From assembly GCA_049433545.1 (NCBI GenBank), contig JBMTEY010000009.1:1-37522 (forward strand): a stretch of 37,522 nt of DNA, written 5' to 3'. Each line of letters starts with the position of its first letter. The first letter of the stretch is position 1. Positions 8,674 through 17,404 of this stretch are shown piece by piece. Source of the DNA: Ga0077527 sp049433545. GTDB lineage: Bacteria > Pseudomonadota > Gammaproteobacteria > Burkholderiales > SG8-41. A program made the position numbers and the translations under genes. The notes beneath the pieces were generated by a model. That model was not told the DNA's origin and did not search any database. It saw only the letters and a program-made list of their open reading frames with translations.

Positions 8674-9453
8674 TCAGGGCAGGCCGAGCGCGTCCCCGGC
8701 GTTGCGGACCAGCGTTTCCGGTTTGATCGGCTTGTTGAGGTAACCGGAGGCGCCGTAAGCCAGTGCGGCAACGATGTCGTCGCGTTCCGCGCGTGCGGTA
8801 ACGACGATGATCGGGGTGTTCTTGAATTCCGGGTGTTCGTGGAGTTTGCCCAGCACGTCCAGCCCCACGGTATCCGGCAGTTCCACGTCCATGATGATCA
8901 GGTCGGGCAGCGGCTTCTTGCCCAGCGCGGCGACGATTTCCTGCTTGTTGCCGGCACCGCGCACCTCGAATCCAGCCTGCATCAGGCTGCGTGCGGCCAC
9001 CAGCGCTTCCGCTTCATGGCCGTCGATCAGCAGCACGGTGTGTTTTTCGCCGCCGCGCGGTGCTATCGGTTTGCCGGGACGGTTGAGGATGCTGATCTGG
9101 TAACCGGCCTTCAGGCGCCTGGCGCCGGAAATGGTGCCTTCCGCCTGCTTGATTTGGTGCAGCGTGGGCTCCTTGGGACGATCGTTGAAGAAATTGCCGA
9201 AATCCATGGTCTTATCCTTGGATTTCGCCGCGGGCTTGGCTGCCAGCGCTTCGATGTAGCCCTCTCGCGCAAGTTGCGCCAGCGCGGCGTCGATGTCACC
9301 GGCGCGCGGGAATTTGGCGCGCAGAGCTTCGGCCGTGACCTGTTTGCCGACGGCGGCCAGCAGACCCTTGAGGCCGGGTTTGAGCGTGCCGGGATTGGCA
9401 GCGAGTTCGGCGGTGCCCTTGGCGGTGGTGCAATAGGCTGGTTTGTTACTCAT
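8674..9453 (-). CDS. response regulator with an N-terminal winged-helix-like domain
   Basis: This 259-residue protein has an N-terminal domain of about 75 residues (GLKGLLAAVGKQVTAEALR, then IDAALAQLAREGYIEAL), an Ala/Lys linker, and a C-terminal CheY-like receiver domain from about residue 138. The phospho-acceptor Asp is in LIIMDVELPD, with VVTAR and the lysine of NKPIKP in their expected places. The first acidic pair is reduced to one residue (LLIDGHEAE, where most have DD), so metal binding may be weak. No output domain follows. The N-terminal domain resembles that of the giant protein at 11998-15246. The start at 9453 is preferred over 9486 because the extension has no domain character. 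Confidence 0.85.
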   Translation of the reverse strand: MSNKPAYCTTAKGTAELAANPGTLKPGLKGLLAAVGKQVTAEALRAKFPRAGDIDAALAQLAREGYIEALAAKPAAKSKDKTMDFGNFFNDRPKEPTLHQIKQAEGTISGARRLKAGYQISILNRPGKPIAPRGGEKHTVLLIDGHEAEALVAARSLMQAGFEVRGAGNKQEIVAALGKKPLPDLIIMDVELPDTVGLDVLGKLHEHPEFKNTPIIVVTARAERDDIVAALAYGASGYLNKPIKPETLVRNAGDALGLP

Positions 9454-9581
9454 AGTCAGGTTCTCGGGTAGGCAGCGTGGCGACATGATCGGCTATCGCG
9501 TGCGACGCCGTCAAACCGGGGAATTCCACGGAAAACGGCGGAGTTTACTTGAAAAACGCCGACCGTCGTACACTCGCGGCA

Positions 9582-10412
9582 ATGGACAACTGGAATCCGC
9601 AATTTGCGGCGCAGTCGCCGCTGTTTGAACATCTGGGCGGTTTTCCGGCGGCGCTGGCGGGAGAGCGCTGGCCGGAACGTGCGCGGCTGCAGGAATTGTT
9701 CAATGACGCGGATCTGCGCACGGCATCGGAAAAGAAGCTGAGACTGGTCGAGCCGGGCGGCGCGGGCGGTTACGAGAAGCGCATATTCGAACGCGGCGAA
9801 TTGGAATTTCGCACAGGCAACTGGCACGATCTGTTCAACGCGCTGACCTGGCTGGTGTTTCCGCAGTCGAAGGCGGCCCTCAATGCGCGGCATCATGCGG
9901 TACTGACTGAAGATTCCGCTTGCGGCGCTCATCGCCGCGGTGCTGTGCGCGATGCGCTGACGCTGTTCGATGAAAGCGGGGTTATCGTGGCTTCCGCCGA
10001 TCCCGGCCTGCTGCAGATGATCCGTGAATTTCGCTGGAAGCCGCTGTTCTGGGAGCAGCGTGGGGCGGTCATGTCGCGCATGCACTTCCTGCCGTTCGGC
10101 CATGCCTTGTGCGAAAAGGCGCTGGCGCCTTACGTCGGCATGACCGGCCATGGACTGCTGCTGGAGGTCGGCAGCGGTTTCTCCGCCTTGCCTCCGGCGA
10201 AACGCATCGCACAGATCGATCATCGAGTGGCGCAGCAACTCGGTGATCCACTTTTCCTGTCGGGCCCTCGCGAACTGTCGCCGGTTCCCGTGCTCGGAAT
10301 TCCCGGCTGGCACGCCGGCAACGGGCACGGGGAATTCTATGATGACCGCCGCTATTTCCGGCCCGGGCGCCGCGGGCCGGCAGTCGCGGACCTTCCGGGG
10401 ATCTCCGCTTGA
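9582..10412 (+). CDS. DUF3025 family protein
   Basis: This 276-residue protein matches what I recall of the DUF3025 family of proteobacterial proteins of unknown function. Typical segments are ELEFRTGNWHDLFNALTWLVFPQSK, where the family aligns best, ALNARHH, LTLFDESGVIV and WKPLFWEQR followed by FLPFGHALCEKAL. No signal peptide or membrane segment is seen. The ATG at 9582 is preferred over a TTG at 9549. The stop overlaps the TTG start of dtd, so the two are translationally coupled. Confidence 0.85.
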   Translation: MDNWNPQFAAQSPLFEHLGGFPAALAGERWPERARLQELFNDADLRTASEKKLRLVEPGGAGGYEKRIFERGELEFRTGNWHDLFNALTWLVFPQSKAALNARHHAVLTEDSACGAHRRGAVRDALTLFDESGVIVASADPGLLQMIREFRWKPLFWEQRGAVMSRMHFLPFGHALCEKALAPYVGMTGHGLLLEVGSGFSALPPAKRIAQIDHRVAQQLGDPLFLSGPRELSPVPVLGIPGWHAGNGHGEFYDDRRYFRPGRRGPAVADLPGISA

Positions 10413-10858
10413 TCGCGCTGCTGCAGAGAGTCATCGCCGCGCGGGTCGTGGTCGACAGCCATGTCATCGGCAGCATCGGCGCTGGCCTGCTGGTGTTGGT
10501 AGGTGTGGAGTCCGGTGACACCGCCGCCGAAGCGGACCGTCTGCTAGACCGCCTGCTGGATTACCGTGTATTCAATGACGAGGCCGGAAAGATGAATTTG
10601 TCATTGCGGCAAATCCATGGCGGACTGCTGCTGGTGCCGCAGTTCACCCTGGCCGCCGAGACCCGAAAAGGACTGCGCCCGGGTTTTTCATCCGCTGCGA
10701 CGCCCGAAGAGGGCAAGGCCTTGTTCGAGCACATGGTGGTGCGCGCACGCCAGGCTCATTCTTCGGTTGCGCAGGGTAAATTCGGCGCGCATATGCAGGT
10801 CAGCCTGACCAACGACGGCCCCGTCACTTTCTGGTTACAGATGAAGCCGGGAGCATGA
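10409..10858 (+). CDS. dtd: D-aminoacyl-tRNA deacylase
   Basis: This 149-residue DTD hydrolyses D-amino acids (and glycine) wrongly attached to tRNA. The active-site strand is LLVPQFTLAAETRKGLRPGFS, with QFTL conserved and Pro where E. coli has Ser. The C-terminal Gly-cisPro motif is in NDGPVTFWLQ. The start is a TTG whose last two bases overlap the TGA of the DUF3025 gene. Length matches the usual 145-150 residues. Confidence 0.95.
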   Translation: MIALLQRVIAARVVVDSHVIGSIGAGLLVLVGVESGDTAAEADRLLDRLLDYRVFNDEAGKMNLSLRQIHGGLLLVPQFTLAAETRKGLRPGFSSAATPEEGKALFEHMVVRARQAHSSVAQGKFGAHMQVSLTNDGPVTFWLQMKPGA

Positions 10859-10900
10859 ATGGAGACTGCCAGTATTCATCGGTCGCACATACTTAAAAAA

Positions 10901-10930
10901 TATCAATAAAAACAATATGTTATAATGAAC
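10901..10930 (+). repeat. AT-rich intergenic element, copy 1
   Basis: This 30-base AT-rich element has the core CAATAAAAACA and, eight bases on, TTATAAT. It matches the copy at 34611-34640 in 26 of 30 positions. It lies 42 bases after the dtd stop and about 115 bases before htpX. TATAAT at 10921-10926 could act as a -10 box, but no -35 box is properly spaced. Confidence 0.6.
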
Positions 10931-11044
10931 CCACGGTTGAGAGCGGAGACTTGAACTTGCATCATCCGCCCCTATCTAATGCCCGTGTTCAATCTTCTTC
11001 AACCGCTACTGCAACCTTAACCACTTTCGGGAAACTGAAAACCT

Positions 11045-11935
11045 ATGAAACGTGTATTCCTGCTGATCGTCACCAACTTCGCAATTCTCGCGGTGTTGAG
11101 CGTGACCATGCAGTTGCTGGGCATAGACCGCGCGCTGACCAATGAAACCGGTCTCAACCTGCAGGGACTGCTGGTATTTGCGGCGATCTTCGGTTTCGGC
11201 GGCGCGTTCATTTCGCTGCTGATCTCGAAGTGGATGGCCAAAAAAGCCACGGGGGCACAGGTGATCGAAGTGCCGGCGAACACCACCGAGCGCTGGCTGG
11301 TGGATACCGTGCGGCGCCAGGCCGAGCGCGCAGGCATCGGCATGCCCGAAGTGGCGATCTACGATGCGCCGGACGTCAATGCGTTCGCGACCGGTTGGAA
11401 CCGCAATGATGCGCTGGTGGCCGTGAGCACCGGCCTGCTCAACAACATGACGCAGGACGAGGCGGAAGCAGTGCTAGGCCACGAAGTCAGCCACGTCGCC
11501 AACGGCGACATGGTGACGCTGACCCTGATCCAGGGCGTGGTCAACACCTTCGTCATTTTCATGTCGCGCGTGGTCGGTTTCTTCGTCGATCGCGTGCTGC
11601 TCAAGAACGAGCGCGGCAATGGTCCCGGATTCTGGATTGCCACCATTGTCGCGGAACTGCTGCTGGGCGTGCTGGCGAGCATGGTTGTCGCCTGGTTCAG
11701 CCGTCATCGCGAATTCCGCGCCGACGCCGGCGGCGCCGAACTGGCCGGGAGGCAGAAGATGATCGCCGCGTTGGAACGCCTGAAAATGAACCAGGAGCAA
11801 TCGGCGCTGCCAGCACAGATGTCGGCTTTCGGCATCTCGGGCGGCGGTGGCCTGATGCGGCTGTTCATGTCGCATCCGCCGCTGGATCAGCGTATTGAAG
11901 CCTTGCGCGCGGCCCAGTCAGGCAGGCAACTGTAA
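11045..11935 (+). CDS. htpX: protease HtpX, inner-membrane zinc metalloprotease
   Basis: This 296-residue M48B protease takes part in membrane-protein quality control. Two N-terminal membrane segments (about residues 5-25 and 41-60) precede the cytosolic catalytic domain. The zinc site is HEVSH (H146, H150) with the third ligand in the SRHREFRADAGGAEL segment near E222. Two further hydrophobic segments lie between them (VNTFVIFMSRVVGFF and ATIVAELLLGVLASMVVAWF). The C-terminal SHPPLDQRIEAL is typical. Length matches E. coli HtpX (293). Confidence 0.96.
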   Translation: MKRVFLLIVTNFAILAVLSVTMQLLGIDRALTNETGLNLQGLLVFAAIFGFGGAFISLLISKWMAKKATGAQVIEVPANTTERWLVDTVRRQAERAGIGMPEVAIYDAPDVNAFATGWNRNDALVAVSTGLLNNMTQDEAEAVLGHEVSHVANGDMVTLTLIQGVVNTFVIFMSRVVGFFVDRVLLKNERGNGPGFWIATIVAELLLGVLASMVVAWFSRHREFRADAGGAELAGRQKMIAALERLKMNQEQSALPAQMSAFGISGGGGLMRLFMSHPPLDQRIEALRAAQSGRQL

Positions 11936-11950
11936 TTCCGGGCATGCAAT

Positions 11951-11981
11951 AAAAAACCGCGCTGAAAGGCGCGGTTTTTTT
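11951..11981. terminator. bidirectional intrinsic terminator between htpX and the AsmA-like gene
   Basis: A 6-bp GC stem (11957-11962 with 11969-11974) is flanked by A6 on the left and a T7 run on the right, so it works for both converging transcripts. Confidence 0.9.
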
Positions 11982-11997
11982 ATGCAGCTCGCTGCGG

Positions 11998-14900
11998 TTA
12001 GGGGCGCAGCAGGGGATCGCGTACCGCGCCGGTGACGTTGAGACTGCCGCGGGCCACCACCAGGCCGCGGGAACCGAGTTCGGCACTGATGCGCCCGGAC
12101 AGCGCACTGTCACTGCCGACATTGATGGCGCCGCTGGCGTTCAGCGGGCCGGAAGCCAGCTGCAACTGCTTGTAGCTGATGCGACCGTTGGCGGCGCTGA
12201 GAGATCCGGCCAGCGTGTCGAACTTGGTCTTGCCGCCGCGGGTGCCGCCGGGCGCCGGTGACTGTATGGCCCGCACCAGGTCGACGTTGTTCATCTCGCC
12301 GACGTCGACGGTGAAGGTAGCCTCGGTTTCGGCGGCGTCGAACAGCGTTTTCAGCGTTTTACCCTGCAGCGCAAAGCTGCCGTTCATGTTCACCGAGCCG
12401 AGTGCCAGAAACTCCCTGGTGAAGGCGGGGATCAGATGCTGCAACTGGGCGTTTTCGAGGTTGAACTCGCCCTCGATCTTGATGTTTCCGCCCCATGACG
12501 CCTGCATGGCACCTTTGAGGCGACCGCTGGCAATCCGGCCGCTGATGGCCGAGAAGGTGGCCTGCTGGCGGTCGACCTGTGCGGTGATCGACAGGTCACT
12601 GAACTGCAGGGCAGGGCCTACCGGCGGCACCCATTCCCGCGCGTCTATGACCAGTGCCAGGCCCTTGTCTTTAGGCGTGGCATTAATAGTGATCTTGCCG
12701 TCGCCGAGGCGGAATTTCTGCACGGCCCCGTTACGGCCGAATGTCAGCTGGGTTTCGAGCGTCGGCAGTTCGACCGCCGTTCCGTTGATCTTGACCCCGG
12801 TCAGCTGCAGCTGGCGCAGTTGCAGCGCGTCGCGGTCGGCAGCTCCGGCCAGGGCAGGCAGCAGGTCGAGCCCGGACGATTCGATCACCACGGCGTTGGC
12901 GGACACCGAGTCGAATTCGCGTGTGCCGAGCAGCAGCGTCCACGGCATCATCGGCACGCTCACGGTGTCGGCCTTGATCTGCTGCACGCTGCCGATACTG
13001 ACCCGTTCCAGCGTCAGGACCTGCTCGGGGTAGACGGTATAACGCATGTTGGAAATATGCACCGGCTGCTTGAGCCTCTGCGACAGCATGGCCTGTACCG
13101 CGGGCACGTAGCCGGTAAGCGGTATGAATTGCAGCGCAGTGAGGCCGCCCACGACCAGCACCAGCAGGATCACGACGGCGATGGTCGTCTTGTTGCGCGG
13201 CTTGCGGTCGGCGCGGAATGAAGTGGCAGCGTCGCGGGCTTCGGATTCCATGCGCAGCTTGCGGTCGGCCGCTGCCGCCTTGGCGCGTTCAGCAGCTTCG
13301 GCACGATAACGCGCGTCAGCCTCGATCTCCGCACGTGCCCGTGCGCGCAATTCTTCATCGACCAGCGACTTGACATTTTTTTCCGCGTTTTCGCGCAGCT
13401 CCTGCTCGCGCACCACCCGGGCCACGGCCTCAGTCTTGGCGCGTTCTTCCGCCTCGGCGCGTGCCTTGCGTTCGGCTTCGGCCTGGGCCTGCGCCTTGGC
13501 CACTGCGGCTTCCGCCATCTTTGCGCGGTACTCGGCTTCCTCGCGCGCCTGCTTGCCTTCGGCACTTTCGCCCGATGCCGCTTCACGCGCGAGGCGCTCG
13601 GCGTCTTCCCTGGCCTTTTGCGCGATCGCGATCTGCCGATCCGCTTCTTCCCTGGCTTTGCGTTCGGCGACGGCGCGGGCAGCGAGTTCGGCTTGGGCTT
13701 TTTTCTCGGCCTCCTCGCGCTTCTTGCGCTCGATCTCGATCGCGGCTTCAACTTCGGCGCGCGCCTTGGATTCGGCTTCCTGTTGCGCCTTGCGGATGGC
13801 TTCCTCGCGCAATTCGCGTTCTGCGGTGACCTTGGCTTCCGCTTCCTCGCGCGCCTTGCGTTCGGCGGCGATCCTGGATTCCATCTCTTCGCGTGCGCGG
13901 CGTTCCTCCTCGGCCCTGGTTTCTGCTTCAGCCGATGCCTGCCGCGCCTGTTCCCGCAACGACTTAAGTTCTGCATTGGCCTTGGCGTCTGCATCGGCAC
14001 GGGCCTTGCGCTCGGCTTCCTCGATGGCCTTGCGCTGTTCCTCGTCGCGGACGCGGGCCTCGGCTTCGGCCTTGGCCTTGGCTTCGGCGGCGACACGCGC
14101 TTCGGCTTCGGCACGCGCACGCGCCTTGGCCTCCTCCAATGCTTTCATGGCGGCCGCGGCACGGGCCTGGGCTTCGGGGTCGGAGCCGGTGGCCGTCCGG
14201 GACTCCGCCTCGGCCTTGGCCCTGGCTGCTTCCTCGGCCATCTGGCGTGCCTCGGCGATGGCATCCTCGGCGGCCTTGGCGCGGGCCTCGGCTTCTTCGA
14301 GTGCCTTGCGTTCAGCTTCGAGCCGTGACTTCACTTCGGCTTCCATACGGGCCCGGGCTTCTGCTTCCCGTTTTGCCGATTCCTGTGCCCTGGCCAGTGC
14401 ATCGGCCATGGCTTTCATCTGTGCTTCGAGGGCTTCACGCGCCTTGGTCTCGGCGGCAGCGTGGGCATTGGCTTCCGTTTCGGCTTTGGCCTGGTCTTCG
14501 GCTTCCGCCTTGGCCCTGGCTTCGGCTGTGGCTTTAGCGAGGGCTTCGGCCTTGGCGCGGGCTTCGGCCTGGGCGCGGGCCTTGGCTTCGGCTTCGGCCT
14601 TGGTTGTCGCTTCCTGCGCCGCCTTGAGTCTGGCTTCCGCGGCGGCCTTGGCATTCGCATCGGCGGCCTTGGCTTCGGCTTCGGCCTTGGCGCGGGCGGC
14701 GAGGGCAGCCTTGGCCGCGGCGTCGGCCTTGGCCTTGGCTTCTGATTCCGCCTTGGCACGGGCTTCCGCAGCTGCACGTGCCTGCGATTCGGCCTGCTGC
14801 CGCGCCTTGGCTTCCATCGCGGCTTTGGCAGCTGCCTGGGCGCGGGCCTTGGCCTGGGCTTCCTTCTGCTTGCGGGCTTCGGCTTCGGCGTTGATCTGGG

Positions 14901-15246
14901 CGACGGCTTCGGGCGAAGTGAAGTCGAGATCCATCTCACCGTCATCTGCCGCCGCTGCGGCAGGCGCAGGCGCCGCAGCGCGCGCTGCCGGAGCGGCCGC
15001 CGGTTTTGCGGCTGGACGCTCGGCGGGCGCCGAGAATATCTTGACGTACCCCGCCTGGGTCAGCGCATCGAGTATGCCTTCGACGTCCTTGATCTCGAGC
15101 TTGCTTTTCGCGACCAGTTCGGCAACCGTCGACTTGCCGTCCACCGACAGGAAGATGTTTCCGGAATTACGGTCGAGTTTCGCCGTCTTGTTCTTGAAAT
15201 CGAGTACGCCATTGGAGGTTTTGGCGAAGACCGTTTGCGGGTGCAT
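11998..15246 (-). CDS. giant coiled-coil membrane protein with AsmA-like C-terminus
   Basis: The product has 1082 residues. Residues 1-75 form a small domain (KLDRNSGNIFLSVDGKSTVAE, then VEGILDALTQAGYVKIF) similar to the N-terminus of the response regulator at 8674-9453. About residues 100-670 are an almost uninterrupted Ala/Glu/Lys/Arg/Gln-rich helix of AEAKAKAEAEAR-type repeats, like TolA domain II. One membrane segment follows near 685-703 (TTIAVVILLVLVVGGLTALQF). The last 380 residues resemble the AsmA C-terminal region (VDVGEMNNVDLVRAIQSPAPGG, then KTKFDTLAGSLSAANGRISY), presumably periplasmic. The helix would then be cytoplasmic, the reverse of TolA. The start at 15246 is where similarity to the regulator begins; an ATG at 15291 is possible. 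The helix-coding part has strong codon bias, creating a long false ORF on the other strand. Confidence 0.85.
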   Translation of the reverse strand: MHPQTVFAKTSNGVLDFKNKTAKLDRNSGNIFLSVDGKSTVAELVAKSKLEIKDVEGILDALTQAGYVKIFSAPAERPAAKPAAAPAARAAAPAPAAAAADDGEMDLDFTSPEAVAQINAEAEARKQKEAQAKARAQAAAKAAMEAKARQQAESQARAAAEARAKAESEAKAKADAAAKAALAARAKAEAEAKAADANAKAAAEARLKAAQEATTKAEAEAKARAQAEARAKAEALAKATAEARAKAEAEDQAKAETEANAHAAAETKAREALEAQMKAMADALARAQESAKREAEARARMEAEVKSRLEAERKALEEAEARAKAAEDAIAEARQMAEEAARAKAEAESRTATGSDPEAQARAAAAMKALEEAKARARAEAEARVAAEAKAKAEAEARVRDEEQRKAIEEAERKARADADAKANAELKSLREQARQASAEAETRAEEERRAREEMESRIAAERKAREEAEAKVTAERELREEAIRKAQQEAESKARAEVEAAIEIERKKREEAEKKAQAELAARAVAERKAREEADRQIAIAQKAREDAERLAREAASGESAEGKQAREEAEYRAKMAEAAVAKAQAQAEAERKARAEAEERAKTEAVARVVREQELRENAEKNVKSLVDEELRARARAEIEADARYRAEAAERAKAAAADRKLRMESEARDAATSFRADRKPRNKTTIAVVILLVLVVGGLTALQFIPLTGYVPAVQAMLSQRLKQPVHISNMRYTVYPEQVLTLERVSIGSVQQIKADTVSVPMMPWTLLLGTREFDSVSANAVVIESSGLDLLPALAGAADRDALQLRQLQLTGVKINGTAVELPTLETQLTFGRNGAVQKFRLGDGKITINATPKDKGLALVIDAREWVPPVGPALQFSDLSITAQVDRQQATFSAISGRIASGRLKGAMQASWGGNIKIEGEFNLENAQLQHLIPAFTREFLALGSVNMNGSFALQGKTLKTLFDAAETEATFTVDVGEMNNVDLVRAIQSPAPGGTRGGKTKFDTLAGSLSAANGRISYKQLQLASGPLNASGAINVGSDSALSGRISAELGSRGLVVARGSLNVTGAVRDPLLRP

Positions 15247-15499
15247 GGCATTAACACCGTGATTTATTTGAAAGTTTTCCTGAGATCGCATCTTATCCGG
15301 CGATCTCGCTCACCGCCGGCACCGACCGGACCAGTTATCCGGCTGCCGACATTGCACGTCCCCGACCATTATAGTTACTATGCGGTGATACAACAAAAAC
15401 AATGATCAGCTAAGCGTAATGGGGTCTATGGGTCCGGAAATTCTGGAGCACCGTCGCGCGCGGTACGATGCCACCAACTAGGTCGACACGACGGAACCG

Positions 15500-16375
15500 G
15501 TGTCCGTGTCGTTCGAAGTCGCGCAGATTTACGAGCGGCTGTATCGCCGGCAATTTCCATCCGGGGTGCTGCGGGTGTTCGCCGACGTCGGCCGCATCTA
15601 CCGGGGCGATTTCTTGGGCTACCATGCCTGTGAAACCCCATATCACGATCTGCAGCACATACTTGAAGTGACGCTTGCCATGGCGCGGCTGATGGACGGC
15701 TGCGTGCAGACCTCCAGCCCGATGGTCATGAATGAGCGGCTGTTCCTGATCGGCGCCGTCAGTGCGATGTTTCATGACATCGGCTACCTGCGGCGCATCG
15801 ACGACACCGAAAAACAGCACGGCGCTGAGTACACGCGCACCCACGTCGGCCGTGGCGCCGATTTCATGTCCTGGTACCTGCCCGAGGTGGGTCTGGATGA
15901 CCTGGTCGGTCCGGCAACGCGTATCGTTCATTTCACCGGTTATGAAATACCGGTCAGCAGTATCCAGATCGAGCCGCAGTACCGCATGGTCGGCAACCTG
16001 CTGGGCAGTGCGGACATCCTCGCCCAGATGGCGGACCGCTGTTATCTCGAAAAATGCCATGAACGCCTTTATCCGGAATTTGTGCTCGGCGGCATCGTCC
16101 GCCAGGTCAATGACAAGGGTGAAGAGAAGGTGATATTCGAGTCACCTGACGACCTGATATTCAAGACCCCGGGATTTTTCCAGGGTGCCAGCAAACGCCT
16201 GGAGCAGGATCTGGAGGGTGTGCACCGTTTTGTCGGCCGCCATTTCCAGGGCGAAAATCTTTATTACTCGGCGGCCCGCAGGAACATCGACTACGCACGC
16301 GCCATCGCCGAGGCCCGTGACATTTCGCTGCTGCGCCGCAGGCTTCCCGATCCCGATCTAGAGGAAGCCGCTTAA
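15500..16375 (+). CDS. HD-domain phosphohydrolase, PDEase-like
   Basis: This 291-residue protein has the histidine/aspartate pattern of HD-type metal phosphohydrolases: YHDLQH near residue 47, FHDIGY near 92, IVHFTGYE, and GSADILAQMAD with the final Asp. The YHxxxH-HD-D order resembles class I cyclic-nucleotide phosphodiesterases, but the substrate is unknown. The start is GTG at 15500; an in-frame TAG at 15479 excludes upstream starts, and a second GTG at 15506 is possible. It is divergent from the giant AsmA-like gene, with 253 bases between them, and convergent with the quinone oxidoreductase gene. Confidence 0.85.
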   Translation: MSVSFEVAQIYERLYRRQFPSGVLRVFADVGRIYRGDFLGYHACETPYHDLQHILEVTLAMARLMDGCVQTSSPMVMNERLFLIGAVSAMFHDIGYLRRIDDTEKQHGAEYTRTHVGRGADFMSWYLPEVGLDDLVGPATRIVHFTGYEIPVSSIQIEPQYRMVGNLLGSADILAQMADRCYLEKCHERLYPEFVLGGIVRQVNDKGEEKVIFESPDDLIFKTPGFFQGASKRLEQDLEGVHRFVGRHFQGENLYYSAARRNIDYARAIAEARDISLLRRRLPDPDLEEAA

Positions 16376-16395
16376 GCCGCGCTGCCCGGCCGCGT

Positions 16396-17391
16396 TCAGG
16401 CCACCTTCAGCAGTATTTTCCCTACATGCCGGCTGGATTCCATCAGCGCGTGGGCCTGTGCGGCTTCCGCCAGCGGCAGCGCGCTGTGGGTGACAGGGCG
16501 GATTTTTCCTGCCGCTATGTGCGGCCAGACCCGGTCTTCCAGTTCCCGGGCAATGCGCGCCTTGAAGGCATCTGGGCGCGTGCGCAGCGTCGAGCCGGTG
16601 TAGGTCAGCCGCTTCAGCATCACCGGCATCAGGTTGATTTCCACCTTTGATCCCGCGCCGAACGCCAGCTGGATGATGCGCGCATCGTGGCTGGCAGCCT
16701 TGAAGTTTTTCTCGATGTTGGGGCCGCCGACGATATCCAGTATCACGTTGGCGCCGCCCTCGGCGCGCACAGCCTCGACAAAATCCTCGGCGCGGTAGTC
16801 GATCACGCGGTCAGCGCCGAGATCACTGCAGATCGCACAGCGTTCCGCCGGACTGTCGGTGGCGATTACCTTGGCCCCGAATGCCTTGCCGAGCTGTATG
16901 CAGGTGGTGCCGATGCCGCCGGCGCCGCCGTGCACCAGGAACGTTTCGCCGGCCTGGCGGCCGGCGCCGATGAAGACATTGCTCCATACCGTGAAGAACG
17001 TTTCCGGCAGACCCGCGGCATCGAGCATGCTGATACCGGCCGGGACCGGCAGGCAGTGTTCCGCATCAACCGCCACATATTCGGCATAACCGCCGCCGTT
17101 GGTCAGGGCAACAACCTTGTCGCCGACGGACCAGCGTCTAGCTTTTGCGCCGAGCGCGACGATTTCCCCGGAGACTTCCAGTCCCGGCAGGTCAGAAGCA
17201 CCTTTTGGAGCGGGGTAGAGACCCTTGCGCTGCATGATGTCGGGCCCGTTGATGCCGGTGGCGGCAACCTTGATCAGTACTTCATGATCTTTCGCGGCGG
17301 GCAGCGGCCGTTGCACCGGCTTCAGGACTTCGGGGCCGCCGGGCGCGGAAATTTCCACAGCGTGCATGGTGTCGGGCAGGGTATTGCTCAT
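16396..17391 (-). CDS. NAD(P)H quinone oxidoreductase, PIG3 family
   Basis: This 331-residue medium-chain dehydrogenase/reductase (zinc-free) resembles the TIGR02824/PIG3 quinone oxidoreductases. The GroES-like N-terminal half has EVLIKVAATGINGPDIMQRKG and LPGLEVSGEIV; the Rossmann half has VHGGAGGIGTTCIQLGKAFGAKV, and YTGSTLRTR is a PIG3 hallmark. It uses NAD(P)H to reduce quinones or enones. It is last in the minus-strand catabolic run, 13 bases after the crotonase-fold gene. Confidence 0.93.
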   Translation of the reverse strand: MSNTLPDTMHAVEISAPGGPEVLKPVQRPLPAAKDHEVLIKVAATGINGPDIMQRKGLYPAPKGASDLPGLEVSGEIVALGAKARRWSVGDKVVALTNGGGYAEYVAVDAEHCLPVPAGISMLDAAGLPETFFTVWSNVFIGAGRQAGETFLVHGGAGGIGTTCIQLGKAFGAKVIATDSPAERCAICSDLGADRVIDYRAEDFVEAVRAEGGANVILDIVGGPNIEKNFKAASHDARIIQLAFGAGSKVEINLMPVMLKRLTYTGSTLRTRPDAFKARIARELEDRVWPHIAAGKIRPVTHSALPLAEAAQAHALMESSRHVGKILLKVA

Positions 17392-17404
17392 GATGTTCCT
17401 CGGT

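Noticed and set aside
10622..10690. Pro for Ser in the dtd active-site motif (VPQFTL)
   Set aside because: I recall the same variant in other betaproteobacterial DTDs, so it is probably ordinary variation.
13000..15000. Repetitive DNA in the coiled-coil gene as a tandem repeat or mobile element
   Set aside because: The repetition comes from protein composition; no fixed-length DNA unit or flanking repeats could be seen.
13370..15262. 630-codon plus-strand ORF opposite the coiled-coil region
   Set aside because: It is a by-product of the Ala/Glu/Lys codon pattern of the real minus-strand gene; its product is low-complexity Ser/Ala/Arg with no domain, and the minus frame has N-terminal, membrane and AsmA-like domains.
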